From NCBI GenBank assembly GCA_036725605.1, contig DAIMDW010000058.1, positions 1 through 12,629 of the forward strand: 12,629 nucleotides of DNA. Direction: 5' to 3'. Shown here in pieces: positions 5,520 to 12,538 of this stretch (position 1 is the stretch's first letter; every line of letters begins with the position of its first letter). This DNA is from CALBTQ01 sp036725605. GTDB lineage: Bacteria; Lernaellota; Lernaellaia; Lernaellales; Lernaellaceae. A program made the position numbers and the translations under genes. The notes under the pieces are model-generated. The model made no database searches. It was not told where the DNA came from and saw only the letters and a list, made by a program, of their open reading frames with translations.

Positions 5520-7721
5520 TTACGGCGCGACGTACTCGTCCAGCCCCAGGTCCCAGCCGCCGACCGGCCGCAGGTCGCCGTCGATGTCGTACAGCGCCAG
5601 GCGCGTGTCGTCCCAACCGCGCGAATCGACGCCCGCATCGATGCACTGGCTGCCCGCGGTCAGGTGATAATCGCCGCCGCCCACGAACTGCGGATCTTCC
5701 GAGATATTCCCCTGCGCTTCCTCGCAGTTGTCCCACGTGCAGCCGTTGACCGTCAGCATGGTGGTGAAGCATTCGCCGTCGAACACGGCACAGCCATCCG
5801 TCTCGAACAGCAAATCGTTATTGATCAAGGAAGTGTTGGCCGACAAGCCTTCGGGGGCGATGCAGTACGCATCATCGCCGGAACCGCCGTACACAATGTT
5901 GTTGACCAACAAACCGTGCGCATTGGATTTCACATAGACGCCCTGCGAAAGCGCACAGGCGCCGAGTTGCGCCGAGTTGCCCTTGATCACGTTGTGAATC
6001 AGCCGCGCGCGGCCCTCGTACGCCAGCACGCCGTTCGAATTGTCCGAGCCCAGACCGCCGTAGATCACGTTGTTGATCAGCCGGGCGTCGGCGTTGAGCC
6101 AGACGCCGTCGGTTTCGTTGTTGGACAAGCCGCCGTCGATTTCGTTTCCGATCATCAGGGTTGCGGCGCTTGAGTAGACGCCGATCGTCTTGGGCGACGC
6201 GGTGGACAAGCGACCGTCGCCGCCGTCGATGATGTTGCCGTACAGCCAGGTCGCGCAGGTCGAGTCAATCCTCACGCCCATCGCGCTGACGGTTGCGCCG
6301 GTAAGCGTGCCGCCGTCGATTTCGTTGGCGATCAACAACACGGGATCGTCCGTCGAAGCGGTCGCTGTCAGACTCACGCCGATCGAATAGAAGGAGTCGA
6401 CCGCGCCCGCGTTGATCGTGTTGCCGAAGAGCACGGCATGACCCTGGATGTCCAACGCCACGCCCACGCTCGGACTGCCGGCCCCCGCGCCGTAAATCAC
6501 GTTGTTGGCATACAGCGCCTCGGCGTCGTTTTGCTGCACCACACCGATCGACGAGGTCGACGCCGGTCCGCCGTAGATGTCGTTGGCGAACAGCACGTAC
6601 TGACTGTCGTCCAGATTCACGCCAACCGAATTGTTGCTCGCCGACAGACTGAGAATCGTGTTCTGGCAATACCACGCCGCCGTCTGCGCGATCACCGCCA
6701 CGCTTTCGCCGCCGTCGCCGTCGTGCTCGATCGTCAGGCCCTGGATCCGTACGACGTCCTCCTTGCTCGCGCCGTGCACGCGCAGGGCGTAGTTGCCGCC
6801 GGCGTAGGTGATCTTCGTTTCGTTCGTTTCGATGTCGCGCTCCCAGGTGTCTTTGTTGTAGCCGCCGAAAATCGACACCTGCGTGTCCACCTGTTCTTCG
6901 TAAATGCCCGCCGCCGCGAACACGACCCTGCTCGTCGTATAGCCGGCGCCCACCGCGTGCGCGATGGTCTTGAAGGGCAGTTCCGCCGAGCCGGGATTGA
7001 GATCGTCGCCGTCCGGCGACACATACACGCCGATCATGAAGCTGTGGTTCATCTCCTCTTCGTCGCAATTCTGATCGACGTTGTCGTCGGGAAATTCCGG
7101 TGCGCCGGGGAAGATGGCGGGATTCGTGTCGTCGCAATCGTCCAGCGGTTCGGTCAGCCAGCCGGTCGGACATTCAACCGGAAAGTCGTCGCTCATATTC
7201 GGATCGCCGTGCCCGTCCAGATCGCCGTCGCGATTGCACGTCACCCACGTAACGGACGTGTCGTCGTCTCCCGTATCATCGTCGCCCGTATCGTCGTCCG
7301 TGGTGTCATCATCCGTCGTGTCATCATCGACGGTGTCATCATCGACTGTGTCATCGTCGATCGTGTCGTCATCCGTTGTGTCATCATCGACGGTGTCATC
7401 GTCGATCGTGTCGTCGTCGACGGTATCATCATCGGTTGTGTCATCATCGACCGTATCATCATCCACGGTGTCATCGTCGACCGTATCGTCATCGGTTGTA
7501 TCATCGTCCGTGGTGTCGTCATCGGTTGTATCATCGTCCGTGGTGTCGTCATCGGTTGTATCATCGTCGTCGTCCGGCGGCACGAAATCGTCGTCCACGT
7601 CGTCGTCGCCCATGCTGTCGGCGTCGTCATCGTCGCCACAATTGCAGCCGGCCGCCAACACCAGACAGAACATAAGAAATAAGGTCGGGATTAACGCACG
7701 AAGAGCGGAATTTCCAAACAT
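5520..7721 (-). CDS. Large lipoprotein: Thr-Asp pentapeptide repeats, MopE-like motif, right-handed parallel beta-helix
   Basis: A 733-residue putative surface lipoprotein. I chose the ATG at 7721 because GGAG lies 7 nt upstream and because it gives a compact signal ending L-V-L-A-A-G-C26, a good lipobox. Residues 55-154 are twenty tandem T-x-D-D-D units (x = T, V, I or G). Residues about 155-222 resemble the MopE-type putative metal-binding motif: D-C-D-D-T-N-P-A-I-F-P-G-A-P-E, then D-Q-N-C-D. From about 229 a right-handed beta-helix begins with the typical Y-V-S-P-D-G-D-D-L-N-P-G opening and P-F-K-T-I. It continues through many N-x-I-Y-G-G and N-E-I-D-G-G coils to L-T-A-G-S-Q-C-I-D-A-G near the end. 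Such proteins are usually surface or extracellular; some are polysaccharide lyases, but I see no lyase catalytic residues I can assign. The repeat stalk may hold the helix away from the membrane. A strong terminator follows. Confidence 0.93.
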   Translation of the reverse strand: MFGNSALRALIPTLFLMFCLVLAAGCNCGDDDDADSMGDDDVDDDFVPPDDDDDTTDDDTTDDDTTDDDTTDDDTTDDDTVDDDTVDDDTVDDDTTDDDTVDDDTIDDDTVDDDTTDDDTIDDDTVDDDTVDDDTTDDDTTDDDTGDDDTGDDDTSVTWVTCNRDGDLDGHGDPNMSDDFPVECPTGWLTEPLDDCDDTNPAIFPGAPEFPDDNVDQNCDEEEMNHSFMIGVYVSPDGDDLNPGSAELPFKTIAHAVGAGYTTSRVVFAAAGIYEEQVDTQVSIFGGYNKDTWERDIETNETKITYAGGNYALRVHGASKEDVVRIQGLTIEHDGDGGESVAVIAQTAAWYCQNTILSLSASNNSVGVNLDDSQYVLFANDIYGGPASTSSIGVVQQNDAEALYANNVIYGAGAGSPSVGVALDIQGHAVLFGNTINAGAVDSFYSIGVSLTATASTDDPVLLIANEIDGGTLTGATVSAMGVRIDSTCATWLYGNIIDGGDGRLSTASPKTIGVYSSAATLMIGNEIDGGLSNNETDGVWLNADARLINNVIYGGLGSDNSNGVLAYEGRARLIHNVIKGNSAQLGACALSQGVYVKSNAHGLLVNNIVYGGSGDDAYCIAPEGLSANTSLINNDLLFETDGCAVFDGECFTTMLTVNGCTWDNCEEAQGNISEDPQFVGGGDYHLTAGSQCIDAGVDSRGWDDTRLALYDIDGDLRPVGGWDLGLDEYVAP
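7260..7559 (-). repeat. Coding minisatellite: 20 x 15 bp (T-x-D-D-D)
   Basis: Twenty in-frame 15-bp units give 300 bp exactly. A 30-bp double unit at 7501-7530 is repeated perfectly at 7531-7560, and 7471-7500 is a close third copy. Exact neighbours at one end with drifted units elsewhere suggest recent slippage or unequal crossing-over. All variation keeps the frame. Confidence 0.92.
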
Positions 7722-7724
7722 GAT

Positions 7725-7732
7725 CCTTCTCC
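7725..7732 (-). promoter_or_regulatory. Shine-Dalgarno GGAGAAGG for the beta-helix lipoprotein
   Basis: GGAG is centred about 7-8 nt before the ATG at 7721. It favours that start over in-frame ATGs at 7739 and 7784, which have no comparable site and would lengthen the signal peptide. Confidence 0.65.
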
Positions 7733-7760
7733 ATAACATGTTAGGATAACCAATAAACGC

Positions 7761-7789
7761 ATCTTCCCCCGATGTCGAGGACAAGTCAA
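7761..7789 (-). promoter_or_regulatory. Weak candidate promoter for the beta-helix lipoprotein
   Basis: On the minus strand TTGACT (7789-7784, five of six) is followed after 17 nt by GAAGAT (7766-7761, three of six). The 126-bp gap between this gene and the preceding one has no clear terminator, so read-through is also possible. A palindrome, TCGGCGCCGA, lies at 7811-7820. Confidence 0.3.
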
Positions 7790-7847
7790 CATCCGGTGAC
7801 GTCTTTCATGTCGGCGCCGATTTGTGCGAATGAACGCCCGCGTGTCT

Positions 7848-8369
7848 TTACGCGCCGCAGCCGCCGGTATCCAGCGCTTCGTCGGCGTCCTCGCCTCCCA
7901 CCAGCGAGATGTCGTCGTCGCCCTCGTCATCGTCGTCGGCCAGTTCCACGCCCTCCTCGATCGTCAGGCACTGGTCGAACGCCTCGTCGCACTGCTCGCC
8001 GACGATGCACGGGGCGTGAAAATGACCGTTGCACGAGCCCAGCAGGCAGGCGTCCTCGCCGTTGCAGAACAAGCCGTCGTCGCAGGCCGTGCCGTCGGGC
8101 GCCGGCGCCCACACCGACACCGAGTAGGTCACGTCGCAGCGCCGGCACGGATCCTGTGGATGCGCATCGCCCTGCCGGACGAACACATTGCCGACGCGAC
8201 AGCCCGCGGTCGTCCAGTCCATGCCGTCCTCCGCCGAGTCGACCGACTGCACCCAAGCCGACAAACTGACGTCTTCCTCGGCCTCAACGGCCCAGGCGAT
8301 CGCCACCGACAACAGGGAGAAAAGAAGAGCGCAGAACCAAACCGGAAAGAATCTTGAAGCACCACCCAT
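7848..8369 (-). CDS. Small secreted Cys-rich protein with short acidic stretch and GGCGA end
   Basis: A 173-residue exported protein of unknown function. The start at 8369 is set by AGGAGG 6 nt upstream and by a signal peptide ending S-V-A-I-A-W-A. The mature protein is essentially one Cys-rich module: G-C, then D-P-C-R-R-C, W-A-P-A-P-D-G-T-A-C-D-D-G-L-F-C-N-G-E-D-A-C, G-S-C-N-G-H and further C-x7-C spacing. This is the same module that ends the two propeller proteins at 198-1943 and 2082-3830, here without a propeller. A short acidic stretch (A-D-D-D-D-E-G-D-D-D) precedes a terminal T-G-G-C-G-A. It is thus a minimal version of the same design, perhaps using the same anchoring or processing step. 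It has its own candidate promoter upstream. Confidence 0.9.
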   Translation of the reverse strand: MGGASRFFPVWFCALLFSLLSVAIAWAVEAEEDVSLSAWVQSVDSAEDGMDWTTAGCRVGNVFVRQGDAHPQDPCRRCDVTYSVSVWAPAPDGTACDDGLFCNGEDACLLGSCNGHFHAPCIVGEQCDEAFDQCLTIEEGVELADDDDEGDDDISLVGGEDADEALDTGGCGA

Positions 8370-8375
8370 GATCAG

Positions 8376-8381
8376 CCTCCT
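8376..8381 (-). promoter_or_regulatory. Shine-Dalgarno AGGAGG deciding the start at 8369
   Basis: A full AGGAGG lies 6 nt before the ATG at 8369. The upstream in-frame ATG at 8396 would place nine extra residues before the signal peptide and has no such site. Confidence 0.82.
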
Positions 8382-8412
8382 GATGCAGGAGACCAAATCC
8401 TCTCATGCCGCC

Positions 8413-8441
8413 CTTATAGTACAGCTCGCCGCGAAAGAAAA
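8413..8441 (-). promoter_or_regulatory. Candidate promoter for the small Cys-rich gene
   Basis: On the minus strand TATAAG (8418-8413, five of six to the -10 consensus) lies 17 nt after TTTTCT (8441-8436, three of six). It lies in the 104-bp gap after the HEAT-like lipoprotein gene, about 45 nt before the start codon. Confidence 0.4.
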
Positions 8442-8473
8442 TACGGGGGGCGCAATTTTTTCACCGTCGCTTT

Positions 8474-9334
8474 TCAGCGCCCGGCCAGCACCTCGCGGGC
8501 CTTGGCGCGCAGCTCGATCGACTCGGCCGGATCCTCCGCGATGCGCCGCACCACTTCCAGCGGACTGGTGTTCGACAGGAAATCCAGAAAGATGATGCGG
8601 TACGCGACCGGGTAATTGCGGTCACCCAGGGCGGTCAGCAACAGTTCGTCATTCAGGCGCGGATGCGCTTCCAGCAGGCGGCAGGCAAGGTTACGTCGCT
8701 CGAACGGATCGAGCGAACGATCCTTGAGCACCGGCAGCGTGCGCGCGCGCTGGGCAAGCGTCAGGCTCCGATTGCTCAGCACCTTGAGATACACCTTGCG
8801 CCGTCCGTAACGTTCCTTGCTGTTGGCGAGCAGTTTGATCAGTGCGTCGTTGTCGGCCTCGCCGTCATGCTCGAGCGCCCATTGACCCAGTTGCGTGTCG
8901 CGCGGCGTATCGGCGAACCGCCGCCACAACCACCGCCCGGCGTCGGTGCATTCCTGCTCGATGATCGCGGTCAGAATAATCTCGCGCTCGGGCGTCTGCG
9001 TGCCCAGATCGCCCCACACGCGCATCAGGCCCTTGGTCAGGCGCGGACACAACTGCGCGTCGTTCTGCGCCGCGTAGACCAGCGGCGGCGAGGTCTCGTA
9101 GCCCGGCCCGGCCAACGCGGCGAAGGCTTGCGCGCGTGTCTGCTTGCTGCGATCCGACAGCAGATCGACCAACTGCGGCAGCGCGGCGCGTTTGGCCGTC
9201 GCATCGTTGTTTTCCGCCAGATACGCCAGATCGACCGACTCGCCCTCGCCCTTCTTCGCCGTGGATGTCGAAACGCAACCGCCCAGCAAGGCGAGGCACA
9301 ACACGATTGCCGAAATCGCCGCCCGTCGACGCAT
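8474..9334 (-). CDS. HEAT-like helical-repeat lipoprotein
   Basis: A 286-residue putative lipoprotein. M-R-R-R plus a hydrophobic core ends L-A-L-L-G-G-C20, a good lipobox. GGGAGG lies 7 nt before the ATG at 9334; the adjacent ATG at 9337 is only 4 nt from it but remains possible. The mature protein is predominantly helical with repeating units such as L-P-Q-L-V-D-L-L-S-D-R and A-R-T-L-P-V-L-K-D-R-S-L-D-P-F-E-R-R-N-L-A. These look like HEAT/Armadillo-type repeats, a protein-binding scaffold. No catalytic motif is seen. It lacks the Asp tracts of its six minus-strand neighbours and reads as a periplasmic or membrane-tethered scaffold. It diverges from the fused lipoprotein gene, with a 225-bp shared upstream region. 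The specific role is unknown. Confidence 0.9.
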   Translation of the reverse strand: MRRRAAISAIVLCLALLGGCVSTSTAKKGEGESVDLAYLAENNDATAKRAALPQLVDLLSDRSKQTRAQAFAALAGPGYETSPPLVYAAQNDAQLCPRLTKGLMRVWGDLGTQTPEREIILTAIIEQECTDAGRWLWRRFADTPRDTQLGQWALEHDGEADNDALIKLLANSKERYGRRKVYLKVLSNRSLTLAQRARTLPVLKDRSLDPFERRNLACRLLEAHPRLNDELLLTALGDRNYPVAYRIIFLDFLSNTSPLEVVRRIAEDPAESIELRAKAREVLAGR

Positions 9335-9341
9335 CATCCAT

Positions 9342-9347
9342 CCTCCC
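9342..9347 (-). promoter_or_regulatory. Shine-Dalgarno GGGAGG for the HEAT-like lipoprotein
   Basis: Spacing is 7 nt to the ATG at 9334 and 4 nt to the ATG at 9337, so 9334 is preferred. The frame is open to 9385, but the extra residues would precede a complete lipoprotein signal. Confidence 0.7.
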
Positions 9348-9371
9348 GTTGCGGATCCGCAATTTGCATTT

Positions 9372-9401
9372 ATCATATATTCCATTATTTTATCACAACA
9401 A
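9372..9401 (-). promoter_or_regulatory. Candidate promoter for the HEAT-like lipoprotein
   Basis: On the minus strand TATGAT (9377-9372, five of six) lies 18 nt after TTGTTG (9401-9396, three of six), in the most AT-rich stretch of the window. An alternative TTGTGA lies 15 nt upstream of the same -10. Confidence 0.4.
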
Positions 9402-9469
9402 AATCCGATGCGCCAAGGGCCGCCCGTTTCGCCGGAAAATGCGCGTTGCCGGAAATTTCCCCGAGCACC

Positions 9470-9498
9470 TTGCCAGCGGCGGCCGCATCCCCTACAAA
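9470..9498 (+). promoter_or_regulatory. Candidate promoter for the fused GH-like/alkylsulfatase-like lipoprotein
   Basis: TTGCCA (9470-9475, five of six) and TACAAA (9493-9498, four of six) are 17 nt apart. This would give a leader of about 55 nt before the ATG at 9560. It is divergent to the promoter proposed for the HEAT-like gene. Confidence 0.45.
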
Positions 9499-9559
9499 AT
9501 TGTATCCGGATCTCGTACCGCGGCTTGGGTCGGGCGCGGCGGAAGAAAGTGGAAAAAGC

Positions 9560-12220
9560 ATGAAGTGCAAGCGTATTCGTTTATCGATAATCCTCATTGC
9601 GTTGACGCTTTGGCTTGCGGCCTGCTCGTCGCCGCCCGCCGAGGTGAAAACGGAAGTCACGCAAATCGGCACGCCCGGCTTTTTCCACCTGGTCAAGGAA
9701 AACGACGTCTGGTGGTTCGTGAATCCGGCCGGCGAAAAGTTCGTCTCGCTGGGCATCAACCACATCGAGCCGCCGCTGATCTGCTCCCGAAGCAACCGCG
9801 ACATCTTCATGAAGAAGTACGGCGCCGACCTCCTGCTGCCCAACGGCGCGCCCAACACCGACGGACAGGCCGCGCGCCGCTGGCTGGATGACAGCATGAA
9901 CCTCATTCGCGAATGGGGTTTCAACACGCTGGGCGTGCACAATCCGATTCACCAGCAGACGATGCCTTACGTCGCCAAGTTCCGCCCGCTGATCCTCGAC
10001 GGGTGGGCGCTGTACAGCAAAACGTACATGGACCCCTTCGATCCGGGCACCGTCGCGTTCGTCGACGACAAGGCGCGCGAGTGGGCCGCGGCCAACAAGG
10101 ACGACACGCTGATCCTCGGCGTCAGCTTCAGCGACACGCCGCGCTGGCACAATTCGCCGGGCAACCTGCACGGGTGGATCCGCTTCCTGGTGCAACTGCC
10201 CGCCGACGCGCCCGGCAAGCAAAAGTGGGTCGAGTATCTGAAAGAACGTCACGGCTCGGTGCCGACGGCCGAGGCGATCTACGGCATCGGCGCAACGTCC
10301 TGGAACGATTTTCTGGCCCAGAAAACCTGGCCGCGCCCGACCAGTCCACAGGGCGCGCTGGCCGACGTCGACGGCTTTCTGCCCGTGCTCGCCGACGCCT
10401 GGTACGGCCTGCTGACCGCCGCGGTGCGCAAGCACGATCCGAATCATCTGATCTTTGGCGACAAATTCGAGGGCAAGATCGGCATGCCCGAATGGCTCGA
10501 TCCGGTCATCGGCAAGTACTTCGACCTGACCTATATCCAGTGGTACGACTACGCCGAAAACCAACTGCCGCGCCTGGAGCAAATGCACCGCACGACCGCC
10601 AAACCGATTTTGCTGGGCGACTCGTCGTTTTCCAGCCCGAACCGCAACAATCCCAAACCCAAGGGCGTGCACCTGCCCTCGCAGGAGATGGTCGGCGAGG
10701 CCTATTATCAGTACCTGCAGACGATCGAGGCGCAGCCGTACATCCTGGGCTGGCACCACTGCGGCTTCATCGAAGGCTCGCCCGACCTCAAGCGCTTTCA
10801 TCCGTTTTACGCCATCCAGACCGGCTTTCTGCGGCCCGACGGCACGCCCTACGTCGACACCGTGCGTCGGGTGACCGAGGCTAACCGGCAGGCGTTCGCC
10901 TGGCATGCGCAGGCAACGGCCGCCGGCGGCTCGACGCGCCCGAGCGCGTTCCGTTCGGCGGAGAACCTTAATAAAGAACTGCTCGCCTCGTTCAACTCCG
11001 TCCGGATGAAAACCACCAAGCTGACCAACGGCGTGCTCACGCAGGTGGATAACAACGTGTACAACGCCGGGCGCTTCACCACGGCCTTTTCGCAAGCGCC
11101 GAAGAAAAACATTTCGTGGATCGTCACCGACGACGGGGTGGTGGTCGTCGACACCGGGCTGGATCGCAGCGCGCAACAGGTGCGCGAGTTGATCGCGCAG
11201 ACCACCAAGAAGCCGGTCCGCTACGTGATCTACACGCATCATCACGGCACGCAGATCGGCGGCACGGTCTACCTGCGCGACGAGAACACCAAGGTTATCG
11301 CCCACGAGGACACCGTGCTCGAACTCGATCTGCGCAAGGAGATGGCCCCGCACATCGCCAAGCTCAACAGCGTGCAGTTCGACTTCGAGAATCCGGCCGA
11401 CAACACGCGCATGAGCGTGGTTTACCCCGACATCACCTACGCCGACCGCTACAACTTCAAGCTGGGCGACACGGCCTTCGAGCTCTACCACGCCGACGCC
11501 GAGGCGCAGGATTACACCATCGTCTGGCTGCCCAAGCAGAAGATCGTCTGGGTCGCCGACCTGCTCAGCGTCAGCGCCCCGATGATCGCCAGTCCGATGA
11601 AACGCGTGCGCGACGACGTGAAATGGAAAATGGCGCTGGAGTTCATCAAGGCGCTGGAACCGGAAATTCTGATCACCTCGATCCTGCCGCCGATCGACAA
11701 CCAAATGCTGATTCACCAGTGGATCGACAGCTACATCGCCTACCTCGATTTCGTGCACCGGGTCGTCATCCAGGCGGTCAACGACGGCACGGGCGTCGAG
11801 GAGCTCGTCGCGCAAACCAAGCTGCCGCCGACGCTCGCCGACAATCCCTTCGTGCAGGATCATTACGGTACGCTCGAATTCAACCTGCGCGGCCTGCACC
11901 AGATGTACACCGGCTGGTTCGACATGAACGGCACGCATTTGAAGCCGGTCATGCCGCGCGACAAGGCCGCCGCCTTCGTGGCCGACATGGGCGGCGCGGA
12001 CAAGGTGCTGGCCCGCGCGCAACAACTGCACGCGGCCAAGAGCTTCCAACTGGCGCTGGAATACCTCGACCTGCTGCTGGCGCTCGATGAAAAAACGCGC
12101 GACGCCCACCTGCTCAAAAGCGAAATTTTAACGGCGATGAGCGAACTGTACGATCACCCGATCACGCGCAACATGCTGCGCCGCCTCGCCCAGATGGAAA
12201 AGGAAGCGGCGGAGAAGTAG
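9560..12220 (+). CDS. Lipoprotein fusing a glycoside hydrolase-like TIM barrel to an alkylsulfatase-like MBL domain
   Basis: An 886-residue lipoprotein with a signal ending L-W-L-A-A-C22. The frame is open well upstream, but those codons run antisense to the HEAT-like gene, and the signal peptide fixes the start at 9560. Residues about 30-455 resemble agarase-like clan-A glycoside hydrolases: V-W-W-F-V-N-P-A-G-E-K-F-V-S-L-G-I-N-H, then W-G-F-N-T-L-G-V. The usual N-E acid/base position reads S-D-T (191-193), and the usual nucleophile position reads G-D-S (353-355). From about 485 the protein resembles the SdsA1/BDS1 alkylsulfatase family: metallo-beta-lactamase fold, then a helical dimerisation domain (R-G-L-H-Q-M-Y-T-G-W-F-D, about 776-787; M-G-G-A-D-K-V-L-A). 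Its metal motif is T-H-H-H-G-T-Q-I-G-G (559-568) instead of H-x-H-x-D-H, and the usual S-H-H-W-P reads S-I-L-P-P (707-711). The SCP2-like C-terminal domain of classical alkylsulfatases is absent. It may act on or bind sulfated or complex polysaccharides; activity is doubtful. Confidence 0.93.
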   Translation: MKCKRIRLSIILIALTLWLAACSSPPAEVKTEVTQIGTPGFFHLVKENDVWWFVNPAGEKFVSLGINHIEPPLICSRSNRDIFMKKYGADLLLPNGAPNTDGQAARRWLDDSMNLIREWGFNTLGVHNPIHQQTMPYVAKFRPLILDGWALYSKTYMDPFDPGTVAFVDDKAREWAAANKDDTLILGVSFSDTPRWHNSPGNLHGWIRFLVQLPADAPGKQKWVEYLKERHGSVPTAEAIYGIGATSWNDFLAQKTWPRPTSPQGALADVDGFLPVLADAWYGLLTAAVRKHDPNHLIFGDKFEGKIGMPEWLDPVIGKYFDLTYIQWYDYAENQLPRLEQMHRTTAKPILLGDSSFSSPNRNNPKPKGVHLPSQEMVGEAYYQYLQTIEAQPYILGWHHCGFIEGSPDLKRFHPFYAIQTGFLRPDGTPYVDTVRRVTEANRQAFAWHAQATAAGGSTRPSAFRSAENLNKELLASFNSVRMKTTKLTNGVLTQVDNNVYNAGRFTTAFSQAPKKNISWIVTDDGVVVVDTGLDRSAQQVRELIAQTTKKPVRYVIYTHHHGTQIGGTVYLRDENTKVIAHEDTVLELDLRKEMAPHIAKLNSVQFDFENPADNTRMSVVYPDITYADRYNFKLGDTAFELYHADAEAQDYTIVWLPKQKIVWVADLLSVSAPMIASPMKRVRDDVKWKMALEFIKALEPEILITSILPPIDNQMLIHQWIDSYIAYLDFVHRVVIQAVNDGTGVEELVAQTKLPPTLADNPFVQDHYGTLEFNLRGLHQMYTGWFDMNGTHLKPVMPRDKAAAFVADMGGADKVLARAQQLHAAKSFQLALEYLDLLLALDEKTRDAHLLKSEILTAMSELYDHPITRNMLRRLAQMEKEAAEK

Positions 12221-12248
12221 ACGGCCGATCCACCTTCCCCGTCATCCT

Positions 12249-12280
12249 CGGACTTGACCCGAGAGTCCGGGATTTCTTTT
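12249..12280 (+). terminator. Possible terminator of the fused lipoprotein gene
   Basis: The stem CGGACT (12249-12254) pairs with AGTCCG (12264-12269) across a 10-nt loop and is followed by GGATTTCTTTT. It lies 28 nt after the stop codon. The T-run is interrupted and the sequence resembles a dispersed GGACTTGACCC-type repeat, so terminator function is uncertain. Confidence 0.35.
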
Positions 12281-12347
12281 CCGCACAGCTTTCGCCAAGG
12301 CGAAAACTGCGGCCGCGAGTTTTGTCATCTCGACCGAAGCGACCCTG

Positions 12348-12444
12348 TCCGCCGTAGCCCAAATTCTACGAAGCTTTAGCGAAGTAGAATGGCGAAGGCG
12401 GAAGCGAAGTGGCAACGTCCGCCAAAGCTTTGTGCGACGGCGGA
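12348..12444. repeat. Two adjacent nested inverted repeats with TCCGCC/GGCGGA ends
   Basis: Unit 1: TCCGCC (12348-12353) pairs with GGCGGA (12397-12402) and encloses a second dyad, ATTCTAC (12363-12369) with GTAGAAT (12384-12390). Unit 2: TCCGCC (12418-12423) pairs with GGCGGA (12439-12444) and encloses AAAGCTTT. Both carry an AAGCTTT core. They look like small mobile palindromes inserted in a larger intergenic repeat. Confidence 0.75.
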
Positions 12445-12488
12445 AGAGATCCCTTTTGCTGTGCAGGCACGCCCGACGCTTACGGGTC

Positions 12489-12518
12489 GGGCTACCTTCT
12501 GTCGCCCCTGGCGGGGCT
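12489..12518 (+). repeat. Dispersed palindromic module, copy B
   Basis: Same orientation as 125-154: GGGCTAC, TTCTGTC, then the hairpin GCCCC-TGGC-GGGGC (12504-12517). Confidence 0.75.
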
Positions 12519-12538
12519 TGAAGATTAGGTTTTCCGTA

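Noticed and set aside
7260..7560. Possible CRISPR array because of regular short repeats
   Set aside because: Units are 15 bp with no unique spacers, stay in frame and encode T-x-D-D-D. It is a coding minisatellite.
6438..7682. A 414-codon plus-strand frame rich in Val, Ile and Arg
   Set aside because: Antisense to the beta-helix lipoprotein. The repetitive V-I-x-x-V-I pattern is just the Thr-Asp repeat read on the other strand.
8663..9559. In-frame upstream extension of the fused lipoprotein (about 299 extra residues)
   Set aside because: It is antisense to the HEAT-like lipoprotein gene, and the lipoprotein signal peptide begins at 9560.
9581..12109. An 842-codon open frame on the minus strand
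   Set aside because: A shadow of the plus-strand gene at 9560-12220, whose domains and signal peptide are clear. The antisense product has no recognisable fold.
9560..12220. A straightforward functional alkylsulfatase or agarase
   Set aside because: The expected D-H of the H-x-H-x-D-H motif, the S-H-H-W-P His residues and the catalytic Glu positions of the barrel all appear changed, so a standard activity should not be assigned.
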